Assembly (NCBI GenBank): GCA_900544875.1
Contig: UQWS01000009.1
Location: forward strand, 1 to 64,000
Direction: 5' to 3'
Source: an uncultured Collinsella sp.
Lineage (GTDB): Bacteria > Actinomycetota > Coriobacteriia > Coriobacteriales > Coriobacteriaceae
DNA length: 64,000 bases
This document shows positions 43,230 through 52,564 of this stretch, piece after piece (position 1 is the first letter of the stretch; each line of letters opens with the position of its first letter). The notes below the pieces were generated by a model. That model saw only the letters and a list, made by a program, of their open reading frames with translations, was not told the origin of the DNA and searched no databases. The translations under genes were made by a program, and so were the position numbers.

Positions 43230-43946
43230 ATGCCGGGCTTGGGAACAATCATCAACGTTGTGCTTTTAGTTGCGGGCGGTCTTTTGGGATTAGCGGGCGG
43301 CCGCTTCATTACACCGCGCATCCAAGACACGCTCATGAAAGCATCGGGGCTGTGCGTCCTGTTTATCGGCCTGGGCGGCACCATGCAAAAGATGCTCGTC
43401 ATCGATGGAAAGGCGCTGTCGACCACCGGTACCACCATGCTCATCGTCTCATTTGCGCTCGGTTCGCTCATCGGCGAGGCCGTCAACTTGGAAGCCGCCA
43501 TCGAGAACCTTGGCGAATGGCTCAAGCGCAAGACTGGCAGTGAGGGCGATAACGAGTTCACCAACGCTTTTGTCTCGACTTCACTCACCGTGTGCATCGG
43601 CGCCATGGCCATTGTGGGATCGATCCAGGACGGCCTGCTCGGCGACTGGTCAACGCTTGCCCTCAAGGGCGCACTGGACTGCATCATCGTCTGCACCATG
43701 ACGGCCTCGCTTGGCCGCGGCTGCATCTTCTCCGCCCTGCCCGTCGCCGTGTTCCAGGGGACGATCACGCTGTTTGCCGGCGCACTCTCCCCCATCATGA
43801 CCACGGCAGCCCTCGACAGCCTTTCGCTCGTAGGCTCCATGCTCATCTTCTGCGTCGGCGTCAACCTCATCCGTCCTCAGACCTTCCGCACGGCCAATAT
43901 GCTCCCCTCCGTCGTCATCGCCGTCATCTACGCCCTCCTGTTCTAA
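43230..43946 (+). CDS. DUF554 membrane protein
   Basis: This 238-aa protein has seven hydrophobic segments and DUF554 blocks (GTIINVVLLVAGGLLGL, FIGLGGTMQKML, LGSLIGEAVNLEAAIENLGE, CIGAMAIVGSIQDGLLGD). It is a conserved membrane protein of unknown function (YdfK-like). The start at 43230 has GGAGG 5 nt upstream; an earlier ATG at 43161 has no SD. Confidence 0.9.
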   Translation: MPGLGTIINVVLLVAGGLLGLAGGRFITPRIQDTLMKASGLCVLFIGLGGTMQKMLVIDGKALSTTGTTMLIVSFALGSLIGEAVNLEAAIENLGEWLKRKTGSEGDNEFTNAFVSTSLTVCIGAMAIVGSIQDGLLGDWSTLALKGALDCIIVCTMTASLGRGCIFSALPVAVFQGTITLFAGALSPIMTTAALDSLSLVGSMLIFCVGVNLIRPQTFRTANMLPSVVIAVIYALLF

Positions 43947-43988
43947 ATCTATCTACGCAGCAGTATCTCGAACACCTGTTTGATGCTG

Positions 43989-43997
43989 TGCTATGAT
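43989..43997 (+). promoter_or_regulatory. extended -10 promoter of the TerB-BrxD module
   Basis: TGCTATGAT (43989-43997), an extended -10, lies 38 nt upstream of the terB-like GTG. The -35 region is weak, as is common for extended -10 promoters. Confidence 0.5.
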
Positions 43998-44034
43998 ATG
44001 AGGTCACCGAAGCTGCGTTAGGAGAGGAGAAGCG

Positions 44035-45795
44035 GTGGCCGACCAGGACATCAAGATGCTCATCGAGCGCATTATGGCCGAGGCCCGGACCCATCAGTCC
44101 GCCCGCTTCTCAAACGAAATCTACGCAGACGAGCCGATTCTCAAAACCGGCCGACAGATGCAGAATTTCCTCCCCGACCAGTACCGCAAAATGCGCGAGA
44201 TATCGCGCTGGCAGGATGACCCCAAGGGCGGCGCGGGTCGTTGGCTTTCGGAAGCCGAGCTTTTCTACCGCCAGGGCCTGCTGATGGCCGACTTTGAGGA
44301 CGACTGCCCCTACAACGGCACCTTTAAGTCGTACTTTCCCACCTACAATGCCATGAGCGATCGACAGTTGCGCGGCTACTTTACCTGGCGTGCCCAAGTG
44401 CGCCGCGGAAATATCGAGGAGACATCGACCTCGTTTGCCTTTCTGTATCTCTATGAGTTGATTTGCGGCATTGGCGTAGATGACCCGCTCGATGGTTTTA
44501 ACAAGATCAAGGCCTTTTGGGATGCCTACCGCGCCTTTGAGCCCGGCATCGACCGGTTTGCACGCGTGTGGCTGCAGGATTACGCCGTGTTCCACGGGCT
44601 CGACCCCAAGCTGCTTCGCGACTCTAAAACCGTCATGTTCGATAACGCCCTTATCGAGCTGCGGCGCGCGGCACGAGACCTTGTACCAGCACCGGCACCG
44701 TCCGGCCAGACCCCTAAGCGTCGCAAAACCTCCGAACCCACGCTCCCCCTTCCGCCCGATGAGGTGCGCGAGGAGCGACTCATGGCCGCCATCAACGCCC
44801 TCTCCACGTACAACCTAAGTAACTCGCGGCTCGGCCGCAGCCACCACCGCGATCTGCGCCACGTGGCGTGCGCCGTGTATGTCCGTATGGCGCGCTACTA
44901 TGACACGCACCGAAAGACCGGCATCGTGGCGAGCTTATTTGGGGAGGAGACGGCCATGCCCTACACCATGTTTGCCTCGGCCGTATTCTTTGCGCCCGAG
45001 CGCCACGAGGACTGCGAATACCGCCTGGATCCTATCCATATCTACCGTTGCCAAAACGGCTTTTGGGAATGCATGCGTATCCACGGTAGTAGGCAAAAGA
45101 GCAGCAAGCTCGGTGAAATGATGCGCGCCTGCGACCAACGCCTGCGCCTGGCGCTGGACCCCGCCCATCCCCTTAAGGAAGAAAAGGTCCCCAAATATCT
45201 GGCCAAGATTATCGATGACGAGATTGTGGCATGGCTTTCATGGGATGCCGCACACCAGCCCGTCAAGATCGATATCGATCTGAGTCAGCTGGGACACATT
45301 CGGAGCGCCGCCGCGCAAACGCGCGAAGCGCTTTTGATCGACGAGGAACGCGAGGACGGCGCGTCCGCAGAAGCCGAGGCAGCGGACTCAGGGCAACCGG
45401 AAGCCGAGCCCGTAACCGACGCGACGGTCGAGGCGGTCGTGGCACCCATTCGGCAGAACGAGGCCGACGAGCCGACCATATCCACCGAACAGTTTGGTGT
45501 CGTGGCACCGCTTCTCGCGCCGACGCCCGCGTTCGCAGCTGCTGCGCCCGCTGACGCCACAAACGAACTCGCGCCCGCCGCAGACGCCTATCTCCGCGCG
45601 CTGCTCGAGCACAACGCAGTACAGGCGGAATCGGCGGTAGTGCAATCGGGGCAGAGTGAGGACATGCTTGTCGATACCATCAACGAGGCGCTCTTTGACC
45701 TGGTGGGAGACACCGTTATCGAATTCGGCGCGACAGGGCCGCAGATTATCGAGGACTACGAAGCAGACGTGAGAGGATACCTAGACCATGAGTGA
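44035..45795 (+). CDS. TerB_N/TerB_C domain protein
   Basis: The 586-aa protein has a TerB_N-like N-terminal half: YNAMSDRQLRGYFTWRAQVR, then NIEETSTSFAFLYLYELICG and FDPGIDRF-type helices. After an acidic Ala/Glu-rich linker (residues about 430-530) comes a TerB_C-like end with VDTINEALFDLVGDTVIEFG and IIEDYEADVRGYLDHE. TerB domains belong to Ter stress and phage-response systems and are predicted to bind metal. Start is GTG with GGAGAGGAG upstream. Its stop overlaps the next start by 8 nt. With the two next genes it forms a likely DNA-processing or defence module. Confidence 0.8.
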   Translation: MADQDIKMLIERIMAEARTHQSARFSNEIYADEPILKTGRQMQNFLPDQYRKMREISRWQDDPKGGAGRWLSEAELFYRQGLLMADFEDDCPYNGTFKSYFPTYNAMSDRQLRGYFTWRAQVRRGNIEETSTSFAFLYLYELICGIGVDDPLDGFNKIKAFWDAYRAFEPGIDRFARVWLQDYAVFHGLDPKLLRDSKTVMFDNALIELRRAARDLVPAPAPSGQTPKRRKTSEPTLPLPPDEVREERLMAAINALSTYNLSNSRLGRSHHRDLRHVACAVYVRMARYYDTHRKTGIVASLFGEETAMPYTMFASAVFFAPERHEDCEYRLDPIHIYRCQNGFWECMRIHGSRQKSSKLGEMMRACDQRLRLALDPAHPLKEEKVPKYLAKIIDDEIVAWLSWDAAHQPVKIDIDLSQLGHIRSAAAQTREALLIDEEREDGASAEAEAADSGQPEAEPVTDATVEAVVAPIRQNEADEPTISTEQFGVVAPLLAPTPAFAAAAPADATNELAPAADAYLRALLEHNAVQAESAVVQSGQSEDMLVDTINEALFDLVGDTVIEFGATGPQIIEDYEADVRGYLDHE

Positions 45796-47092
45796 TACCG
45801 CATCCGCAGCACCCCGCGTGCCCAAGCGCGTCGCTGCCGTCATTCTCAACTCGCTCAAGGGCGGCGTGGTCCCGCGCATCGGCCTTCCTTACATCACCGT
45901 AGGGCGCGAAGTTGAGATCCGCGCCCTGCTCACCGATCTGAGTCTCATCGCCGACGGTGGGGCGAGCTTCCGCTTTCTGGTCGGTCGTTACGGCGCCGGC
46001 AAGAGCTTTTTGCTCCAGACCATCCGCACGCACGCCATGGGTGAGGGATTTGTCGTCGCCGATGCCGACCTATCCCCTGAGCGCCGCCTGCAGGGCGGCC
46101 AGGGACAGGGCCTTGCCACCTACCGTGAGCTCATCCGCAACATATCGACTAAAACGCGCCCCGAGGGCGGTGCGCTCAACCTTATCCTGGATCGCTGGGT
46201 CGCCTCGTGTGCCGATGCCGATGAGTCTGCCGTCAATGCCCAACTGGCCCCGCTCGAGGAAATGGTCCACGGCTTCGACTTCGCCCGTATGCTCCGCCGC
46301 TACCGCGCGGCCGTATCCGAGGGCGACGAAGAAGCTATGAGCCGCGTGACCAAATGGATTCGTGGCGAGTACCGCACCAAGAGTGAGGCACGCGCCGAGC
46401 TGGGCTCCTCGACCATCATCAGCGATGACGACTGGTACGACTACGTTAAGCTCATTGCGCGCTTTTTGGTCTGCAGCGGCTACAAGGGCATGCTGGTGCT
46501 CATCGACGAGCTCGTGAATCTGTATAAGATTCCCAACGCCATCACACGCCAATACAACTACGAGAAGATCCTGACCATGTACAACGACACGCTCCAGGGC
46601 AAGGCGCAGTACCTGGGCATGATCATGGGCGGCACGCCAACCTCCATCGAAGACCGCCGCCGTGGCGTGTTCTCCTACGAGGCTCTGCGTAGCCGACTCG
46701 CTCAAGGCCGCTTTGCGCGCGAGGACCTTAAGGACATGCTCGCGCCCATCATCCGCCTGCAGCCACTCACCTATGAGGAGTTGCTGGTGCTGATCGAAAA
46801 ACTCATGCAAATTCACGCCGGCTACTTTGGCTGGACGCCCACGCTTACCGAGAACGACTTGGTGGACTTCCTCAAGATCGAGTTTGGCCGCGTGGGAGCC
46901 GACACGCATCTGACGCCGCGTGAAGTTATTCGTGACTTTATCGAGCTGCTCGACATCCTATGCCAGAACCCCGACGCCAACGTAGCCGAGCTGCTGCAAA
47001 GCGTCGGCGGTGACGCGCTGGCGCCAGCAACCGCAACAGGCGACACCGATACCGCAGGCGGCGACCGTAACTTCGCCGAATTCACCATCTAA
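45788..47092 (+). CDS. brxD: BrxD-like P-loop ATPase (DUF2791)
   Basis: The 434-aa ATPase has Walker A GRYGAGKS (66-73), Walker B LVLIDE (236-241), and the DUF2791/BrxD landmarks VPRIGLPYITVGREVE, ATYRELIRNIST, YEKILTMYNDTLQGK, LGMIMGGTPTSIEDRRRG and FSYEALRSRLA. BrxD is an accessory ATPase of type 2 BREX; here no pglX, pglZ, brxB or brxC is in sight. The start overlaps the TerB gene (8 nt). The stop codon lies inside a terminator-like hairpin. Confidence 0.88.
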   Translation: MSDTASAAPRVPKRVAAVILNSLKGGVVPRIGLPYITVGREVEIRALLTDLSLIADGGASFRFLVGRYGAGKSFLLQTIRTHAMGEGFVVADADLSPERRLQGGQGQGLATYRELIRNISTKTRPEGGALNLILDRWVASCADADESAVNAQLAPLEEMVHGFDFARMLRRYRAAVSEGDEEAMSRVTKWIRGEYRTKSEARAELGSSTIISDDDWYDYVKLIARFLVCSGYKGMLVLIDELVNLYKIPNAITRQYNYEKILTMYNDTLQGKAQYLGMIMGGTPTSIEDRRRGVFSYEALRSRLAQGRFAREDLKDMLAPIIRLQPLTYEELLVLIEKLMQIHAGYFGWTPTLTENDLVDFLKIEFGRVGADTHLTPREVIRDFIELLDILCQNPDANVAELLQSVGGDALAPATATGDTDTAGGDRNFAEFTI

Positions 47093-47130
47093 CCTGCCAA
47101 AAAGGGACAGGTTTATTTTGGCAGGTTTTA
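47091..47130 (+). terminator. terminator-like hairpin between BrxD and the helicase
   Basis: AACCTGCCAAA (47091-47101) pairs with TTTGGCAGGTT (47117-47127), followed by TTAT. The stem begins in the brxD stop codon. It may cut helicase expression relative to the first two genes or give it separate control. Confidence 0.55.
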
Positions 47131-47208
47131 TCTGGGCAAACGTCGAGGCAATAATGCAGCAAGCCACTGCCCACCGCGTTGAGAGATTCGTTTTTGAAAG
47201 GAGGCCCC

Positions 47209-49653
47209 GTGAACGCCTTTAACCGCTACGCCCCATTTATCCAAGACTTCATCTACTCCCACGATTGGGAGAGCCTGCGCTCCATTCAGGTTGCGGCGGC
47301 AGATGCCATCTTTAACACTCAGGACAATGTGCTCCTGACGGCATCCACGGCTTCCGGCAAAACCGAGGCAGCCTTCTTTCCCATCCTGACCGAGTTTTGG
47401 GAGAACCCGCCCGCAAGCGTGGGCGCCCTCTACATCGGCCCCCTCAAGGCGCTCATCAACGACCAATTCGTCCGCCTCAACGACCTATGCGAAGAAGCCG
47501 ATATCCCCGTCTGGCACTGGCATGGCGATGTCTCGCAGTCACACAAGGCCAAACTCATCAAAAAGCCGAGCGGCATCCTTCAGATTACGCCCGAATCGCT
47601 CGAGGCGCTCCTGATCCATAAGCACATGGCGATCCCGCGCATGTTTTGCGACCTGCGCTACGTCGTCATCGACGAGGTCCATTCGCTCATGCGCGGCGAC
47701 CGCGGCGGGCAGACGCTCTGTCTTATCGAGCGCCTCTCGCGCATGGCAGGCGTGCAGCCCCGCCGCATTGGCCTTTCGGCCACCATCGGCGACCCCGAGC
47801 GCACGGGTGCCTTTCTCTCGCAGGGAACGGGGCGCGACTGCGTTATCCCCCGTTTTGAGGAACCGCGTCGCGTGTGGCGTATCTCCATGGAGCACTTCTA
47901 CAACTCGGGTCCCCAGGCACAGCAGCGGGAATTCGAGAGCATGGGTCCTCAAGAGGCCGAAGTGCTTGCGTGCGAGCGCATCGAGGCGGCGGCACCCCCG
48001 GCACTGCCCGCCGGCGCCCAAGACATGCGTCACAGCGGACAGCTCACACAAGAGGAACGCCGTCAACATCGTGAGCGGACACGGGGCAAGGCCACACCCA
48101 AGGACCGTCGCACTTCCTCGGCCCCCGAGGGCGAAGTCGACATCCCGCAGGCAACCGAACAGGCACTGCTCAACCCCACCGACACCGCACCCGACAACGC
48201 CGACCCCGGCATGGGCTACATCTTTGAGCATACCCGCGGCCGCAAGTGCCTGGTCTTTGCCAACTCGCGCGAGGAGGCAGAGGCCGTGTGCTCCATGTTG
48301 CGCAGCTACTGCGAGAGCCGGCACGAGCCAGACCGCTTTCTCATCCACCACGGCAACCTTTCGGCATCGCTGCGCGAGACGGCCGAGGAGCTCATGCGCG
48401 ACGAAGAGCAGGCGCAGACGACCGTCACCACCTCCACGCTGGAGCTCGGCATTGATATCGGTCGCCTGGAGCGCGCGTTCCAGATTGACGCGCCGTTTAC
48501 CGTCAGCTCCTTTTTGCAGCGCATGGGGCGCACAGGCCGTCGCGACCTTCCGCCCGAGATGTGGTTTGTCATGCGCGAGGAAGAACCCGAGCCGCGCACG
48601 ATGATGCCCGAAACGATACCCTGGAAGCTCCTGCAGGGCATCGCACTCGTACAACTCTATCGCGAGGAAAAGTGGGTCGAGCCGCCCGAGCTCGATCGAC
48701 TCCCCTACAGCCTGCTCTACCACCAGACCATGTCGACGCTCGCCAGCACCGGCGAGCTCACGCCGGCCGAGCTTGCTCAGCGCGTGCTCACGCTCAGCTA
48801 TTTCCACCGCGTCTCGGCCGATGACTATCGCGTACTGCTGCGCCACCTCATCAAGATCGACCACATCCAGGTCACCGAGGGCGGTGGGCTCATCGTGGGT
48901 CTCGCGGGCGAGCGCATCATTAACAACTTTAAGTTCTACGCTGTGTTCCAGGAAAACGAGGAGTTCACCGTTCGCAGTGAGTCGGCCGAGTTGGGCACGA
49001 TCATCAATCCGCCACCGCCCGGTGAGCGCATCGCCATAGCCGGGCACTGCTGGATAGTCGAGGAAGTGGACTGGAAGCGACACACCGTCTTTGCCACGCA
49101 AGTCAAAGGTCGTGTGCCGGCATACTTTGGCGACTGCCCCGGCGACATTAACACGCATGTACTCGAGCGCATGCGCAAGGCGCTCAACGAGCACGCGGCA
49201 TATCCGTACCTCATGGGCAACGCACGGGCACGCCTTGCACAGGCTCGTCATACCGCCGAGATTTCGGGTGCGGGGACCAAACCGCTCATCAACCTGGGTG
49301 GCGACACCTGGGTGCTCTTCCCCTGGTTGGGCAGCTACGCCTTTCTGGCGCTCGAACGTATGCTCAAGATTAAGTGTGCCGCGGAGCTGGGCCTTCGCGG
49401 GCTCGATCCGTCGCGTCCATACTTTATGCAGTTTAAGATGAAGGCCGACGAGGAGACGTTCTTTGAGGTGCTCGCAGCCGAGGCCGAAAAGGACTTCGAC
49501 CCCATCGAGCTCGTCTATCCCGGCGAGGTACCTTATTTTGATCGCTACGACGAGTACGTTCCCGAGGAGCTCGTGCGCAAAGGCTTCGCCGAAGGCGTGC
49601 TCGACATCGAGGGCATGAAGCAGCGCGTCCTCAGCTGGCGCGACCACGCCTAA
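47209..49653 (+). CDS. brxHI: Lhr/BrxHI-like DEAD/DEAH helicase
   Basis: The 814-aa superfamily 2 helicase has Walker A TASTASGKT (residues about 44-52), motif Ib TPESLEALL, motif II VIDEVHSLMRGDRGGQ, SATIGDP, the motif V TSTLELGIDIGRLE, motif VI FLQRMGRTGRR and an Lhr-core-like C-terminal part. Between the two RecA-like lobes is a long charged insertion (residues about 275-330). BrxHI is the Lhr-like helicase of type 2 BREX. The start is GTG at 47209, with GGAGG 4-6 nt upstream; an upstream in-frame start at 47179 is less likely. Confidence 0.86.
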   Translation: MNAFNRYAPFIQDFIYSHDWESLRSIQVAAADAIFNTQDNVLLTASTASGKTEAAFFPILTEFWENPPASVGALYIGPLKALINDQFVRLNDLCEEADIPVWHWHGDVSQSHKAKLIKKPSGILQITPESLEALLIHKHMAIPRMFCDLRYVVIDEVHSLMRGDRGGQTLCLIERLSRMAGVQPRRIGLSATIGDPERTGAFLSQGTGRDCVIPRFEEPRRVWRISMEHFYNSGPQAQQREFESMGPQEAEVLACERIEAAAPPALPAGAQDMRHSGQLTQEERRQHRERTRGKATPKDRRTSSAPEGEVDIPQATEQALLNPTDTAPDNADPGMGYIFEHTRGRKCLVFANSREEAEAVCSMLRSYCESRHEPDRFLIHHGNLSASLRETAEELMRDEEQAQTTVTTSTLELGIDIGRLERAFQIDAPFTVSSFLQRMGRTGRRDLPPEMWFVMREEEPEPRTMMPETIPWKLLQGIALVQLYREEKWVEPPELDRLPYSLLYHQTMSTLASTGELTPAELAQRVLTLSYFHRVSADDYRVLLRHLIKIDHIQVTEGGGLIVGLAGERIINNFKFYAVFQENEEFTVRSESAELGTIINPPPPGERIAIAGHCWIVEEVDWKRHTVFATQVKGRVPAYFGDCPGDINTHVLERMRKALNEHAAYPYLMGNARARLAQARHTAEISGAGTKPLINLGGDTWVLFPWLGSYAFLALERMLKIKCAAELGLRGLDPSRPYFMQFKMKADEETFFEVLAAEAEKDFDPIELVYPGEVPYFDRYDEYVPEELVRKGFAEGVLDIEGMKQRVLSWRDHA

Positions 49654-49679
49654 GACCAGTCTTTTTGGGACGGAAAGAC

Positions 49680-50558
49680 TTACTTGTCGTGAAGGACGGT
49701 GCCGAGGAAGTCGGTGTCGAAGGGCACAGCTTCGGCAAAGGCGTAGTCGCCGTCGCTGGCGATAAGCAGGTAGTTCTCCTCGCCGCCGAACTCCGCATCG
49801 CCACATGGGACCACCCAAGCATGGTCGAACACCTCAAGCGCCGTGGCGGCACAGTCGCGCAGGAACGCCACATCGCTCCCCTCGTTTGCACTCACGATAT
49901 TGGCAACGTAGACGCCACCGACATTTAGGCTGCCCCGCACCAAACGCAACGCCTCAACCGTCGCCAGCTCGCGTACGGGCTCGGCACCGCCAAAGCAATC
50001 GCTCACGACCACGTCGTAGCGACGATGGCCCACACTCGTCACGCCCAGATATGAGCGAGCCTCAGCGGTAATCACCCGCAAGCGGTCGCCCACCGCGCGC
50101 TCCAGCTCGTCCAGGTAGAACCAACGGCGCGCCAGGCGCGTAATCTCGGCATCGTACTCAATGACGTCCATGCGCAAGCTCTCGTGCGACATCAGCGCGA
50201 ACTTGGGATAGGCAAACCCACCGCCGCCCAGCATAAGCGTACGGTCGATACCGTGACCATAAGCGTCACGCATTGCGTCCTCGGCCTCAAACACATCGTC
50301 AAATGCACGATAATACGCAAAGACGGGCTCTGCCCAACGATCGCCAACATAGCTTGCGCTTTGGTAGACGCCGCCCTGCACGAGCACGCGAATCTCATCG
50401 CCGCCCTCATCGTGCACGCGTTTCACGCGCGCCAACCCATTGCGGGTTCGCGCAACCTGCAGACAGGCAGCACGAACAGCGACAGCGGCCGCACCAAGCG
50501 CCGCGGCTCCCAGAGCAACGCCGGCAACGACGCCGGCAGAAACACTCGGCTTGTTCAT
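49680..50558 (-). CDS. spermidine-synthase-like membrane-anchored protein
   Basis: The 292-aa protein has an N-terminal hydrophobic helix (VVAGVALGAAALGAAAVAVR) and a spermidine-synthase/methyltransferase fold: MLGGGGFAYPKFAL (nucleotide loop), VIEYDAEITRLAR, ITAEARSYL and YDVVVSDCFGG. Real spermidine synthases have GGGDG and an aspartate pair for putrescine, not seen clearly here, so aminopropyl transfer is unproven. It follows elp3 directly (stop and start adjacent), suggesting one transcript. Confidence 0.78.
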   Translation of the reverse strand: MNKPSVSAGVVAGVALGAAALGAAAVAVRAACLQVARTRNGLARVKRVHDEGGDEIRVLVQGGVYQSASYVGDRWAEPVFAYYRAFDDVFEAEDAMRDAYGHGIDRTLMLGGGGFAYPKFALMSHESLRMDVIEYDAEITRLARRWFYLDELERAVGDRLRVITAEARSYLGVTSVGHRRYDVVVSDCFGGAEPVRELATVEALRLVRGSLNVGGVYVANIVSANEGSDVAFLRDCAATALEVFDHAWVVPCGDAEFGGEENYLLIASDGDYAFAEAVPFDTDFLGTVLHDK

Positions 50559-52466
50559 CTAGAGCTCCTTTTGCAGATAAAGGCCATGGTCATAAAATCC
50601 AAGATGGCGATAGTACTCGCGTGTGCCAATCGCGCTAATCACGTTGATGCGCGCATAGCCCGCATCTCGGGCAATCTCGCACGCACGCTCTACGAGCAAA
50701 CGCCCCAACCCGTGATGCTGCGCCGCCTGGCCTTGATCCCCCACGCGCGCCGCCATGCCATACACGTGTACCTCGCGAATCATCGCCTCGTCCGGCGTCG
50801 TCGGCAACTCGTCCGCATGCGCGGCAACAAACGAATGGTCGGGCAGCGACAACCGCAAAAAGCCCGCGATCTTGCCCCGCGGCGTCACCCACTGCAAAAA
50901 GCGCTCGTAAGTCACCGGCGTCTCGTACGCCACTTCCTCATCAAGAGATAGCTCATCCAAGTCGGCACCCGCCGTGCTGATCTCGCGGTAACGGATCTCG
51001 CGCACCGTCGCACCGTCACCCCGAGCAGCCAGGCGGTTCTCAACGAGCTGACGCAGGTTAGGCTTCTTGTTGCCCACCATGATGTCGTCGGAGCTAAAGT
51101 CGCGGATCATGCGACTGATACGGCAGAACGCCGGCGTCACCACGATGTCGTTGGCCAACACATCGAGCAGCTCGTCCTCGGTATAGGGACGCCACTCGCC
51201 GCGCTCATAGCAGCCCACCAGACGCGAACCCTCAATGAGCGCACACGGGTAGACCTTGACCTCGTCGGGCATAAAGGCCCCCTCGGTCATAAAGCGCTCG
51301 TAGTCGCGCTTGTCCCCCTCGGGTGTGGCGCCCAGTAAGTTGAGCATAAAATGCGCATGGATCTTAAAGCCAAACAGGCGCGCAAGCGAAAACGCCTGCT
51401 CGATCTGAGCCACCGAAATGCGGCGCTCGTTGATATCGAGCAGGTGCTGGTCGAGGCTCTGGATGCCCATCTGAATCTTGGTGCAACCCAGGCGGCGGAT
51501 GAGCTTGAGGGCCTGCGGCGTTACAGCATCGGGGCGCGTCTCGATAACGAGCCCCACCACGCGATGCTTCGCCGTCTCGTTGACGCGCTGCTGGCGCTCA
51601 AGCTCATCCATCGTGGCGGTCTGCCACTCGGCAACCTCGCCCCACGGCGTACCGGGTCCGTACAGACGACGCACCGCGCGGTTATAGCCGCCCACGGCAA
51701 CATCCACACGCTCCTGCTCGTCGGCAACGCCGGCAGCAAGCTCAGCCTCGTCTGTCGCAATGCCGGCAGCCCGATAGCGCTCGCGGCGCTCTGTTACCAC
51801 CGGCGGCAGGGCATCGGCGGGAGCGTCATCGAGCAGGCGCCCTGCCTCGGCACGGCTGATGCCCGGACGCGCCAACATGGGGTTTGCCGCCACGCCGGCG
51901 ACGGCATCGTCATTGAGCGCCCGGAAAAGCTCCGACATAAACCATGTCTGATACCCTTGCGGATAGTCGCTCCAGGTACCGCCGAGCACGATGAGCTCTA
52001 TCTTGTCGGTCGCATGCCCCATCTGCGAAAGCGCCGTCAAACGGGCACTCACCTGCAGATACGGGTCAAAGCAATTTTGCTCCGCACGGGCGCACGCCGG
52101 CTCGGCGTGCAGGTAGCTTTTGGGCATGCGCAGATCGTTGGGACAAAACAGGCAATCGCCCGAGCATGGCCAGGGCTTGGTGATAACGGTAATGGTCGCC
52201 ACGCCCGAAGCCGTGCGACGAGGCTTCATACGCAGCACCTGCAGCAGTCGACGTTCCAGCTCGGCATCGACATTCCACCCAGCCCAACGAGCCGGCTCCT
52301 CACGTTTTACCCGCTGGTAGAACGGCAGCAGACGGCGCTTGGCCAAATCGCGTTTGTCGGCACCCTCACGGCGCGCCTCGGCATGTATCAGTTTGACGAG
52401 CGCTTTGTCGTCCACGGTCTCGCCGCGACGCAGAGCCTCGAGTATGTTCAAGATAATCTGTTCCAT
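50559..52466 (-). CDS. Elp3-family tRNA U34 modification enzyme
   Basis: The 635-aa protein combines a radical-SAM domain (Cys101, Cys105, Cys108 in PWPCSGDCLFCPND; GGTWSDYPQGYQ; VGLVIETRPDAVT; LRRLGCTKIQMGIQSL-type block) with a C-terminal GNAT acetyltransferase (QHHGLGRLLVERACEIARDA). This is the Elp3 architecture; the archaeal and bacterial enzymes modify wobble uridine using acetyl-CoA and SAM. Elp3 is rare in bacteria, where MnmE/MnmG usually does the corresponding work. It lies between a hairpin at 52490-52513 and the spermidine-synthase-like gene. Confidence 0.94.
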   Translation of the reverse strand: MEQIILNILEALRRGETVDDKALVKLIHAEARREGADKRDLAKRRLLPFYQRVKREEPARWAGWNVDAELERRLLQVLRMKPRRTASGVATITVITKPWPCSGDCLFCPNDLRMPKSYLHAEPACARAEQNCFDPYLQVSARLTALSQMGHATDKIELIVLGGTWSDYPQGYQTWFMSELFRALNDDAVAGVAANPMLARPGISRAEAGRLLDDAPADALPPVVTERRERYRAAGIATDEAELAAGVADEQERVDVAVGGYNRAVRRLYGPGTPWGEVAEWQTATMDELERQQRVNETAKHRVVGLVIETRPDAVTPQALKLIRRLGCTKIQMGIQSLDQHLLDINERRISVAQIEQAFSLARLFGFKIHAHFMLNLLGATPEGDKRDYERFMTEGAFMPDEVKVYPCALIEGSRLVGCYERGEWRPYTEDELLDVLANDIVVTPAFCRISRMIRDFSSDDIMVGNKKPNLRQLVENRLAARGDGATVREIRYREISTAGADLDELSLDEEVAYETPVTYERFLQWVTPRGKIAGFLRLSLPDHSFVAAHADELPTTPDEAMIREVHVYGMAARVGDQGQAAQHHGLGRLLVERACEIARDAGYARINVISAIGTREYYRHLGFYDHGLYLQKEL

Positions 52467-52489
52467 GACCCCATTGTAAAGGCAAAGGT

Positions 52490-52513
52490 GCCGGAGCCCG
52501 TCACGGCTCCGGC
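52490..52513 (-). terminator. hairpin between DUF4097 and elp3
   Basis: GCCGGAGCC (52490-52498) pairs with GGCTCCGGC (52505-52513) around CGTCAC; the minus-strand continuation ACCTTTGCCTTT is only moderately T-rich. It probably ends the XRE-DUF4097 message. Confidence 0.6.
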
Positions 52514-52564
52514 GCCTCCATCAAACAGCGCAGCTATGGTATATAAGTCTTCGATAACCGCCCG

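Noticed and set aside
44035..49653. Complete BREX locus
   Set aside because: Only BrxD- and BrxHI-like genes are present; no PglX, PglZ, BrxA, BrxB or BrxC motif was seen within the window.
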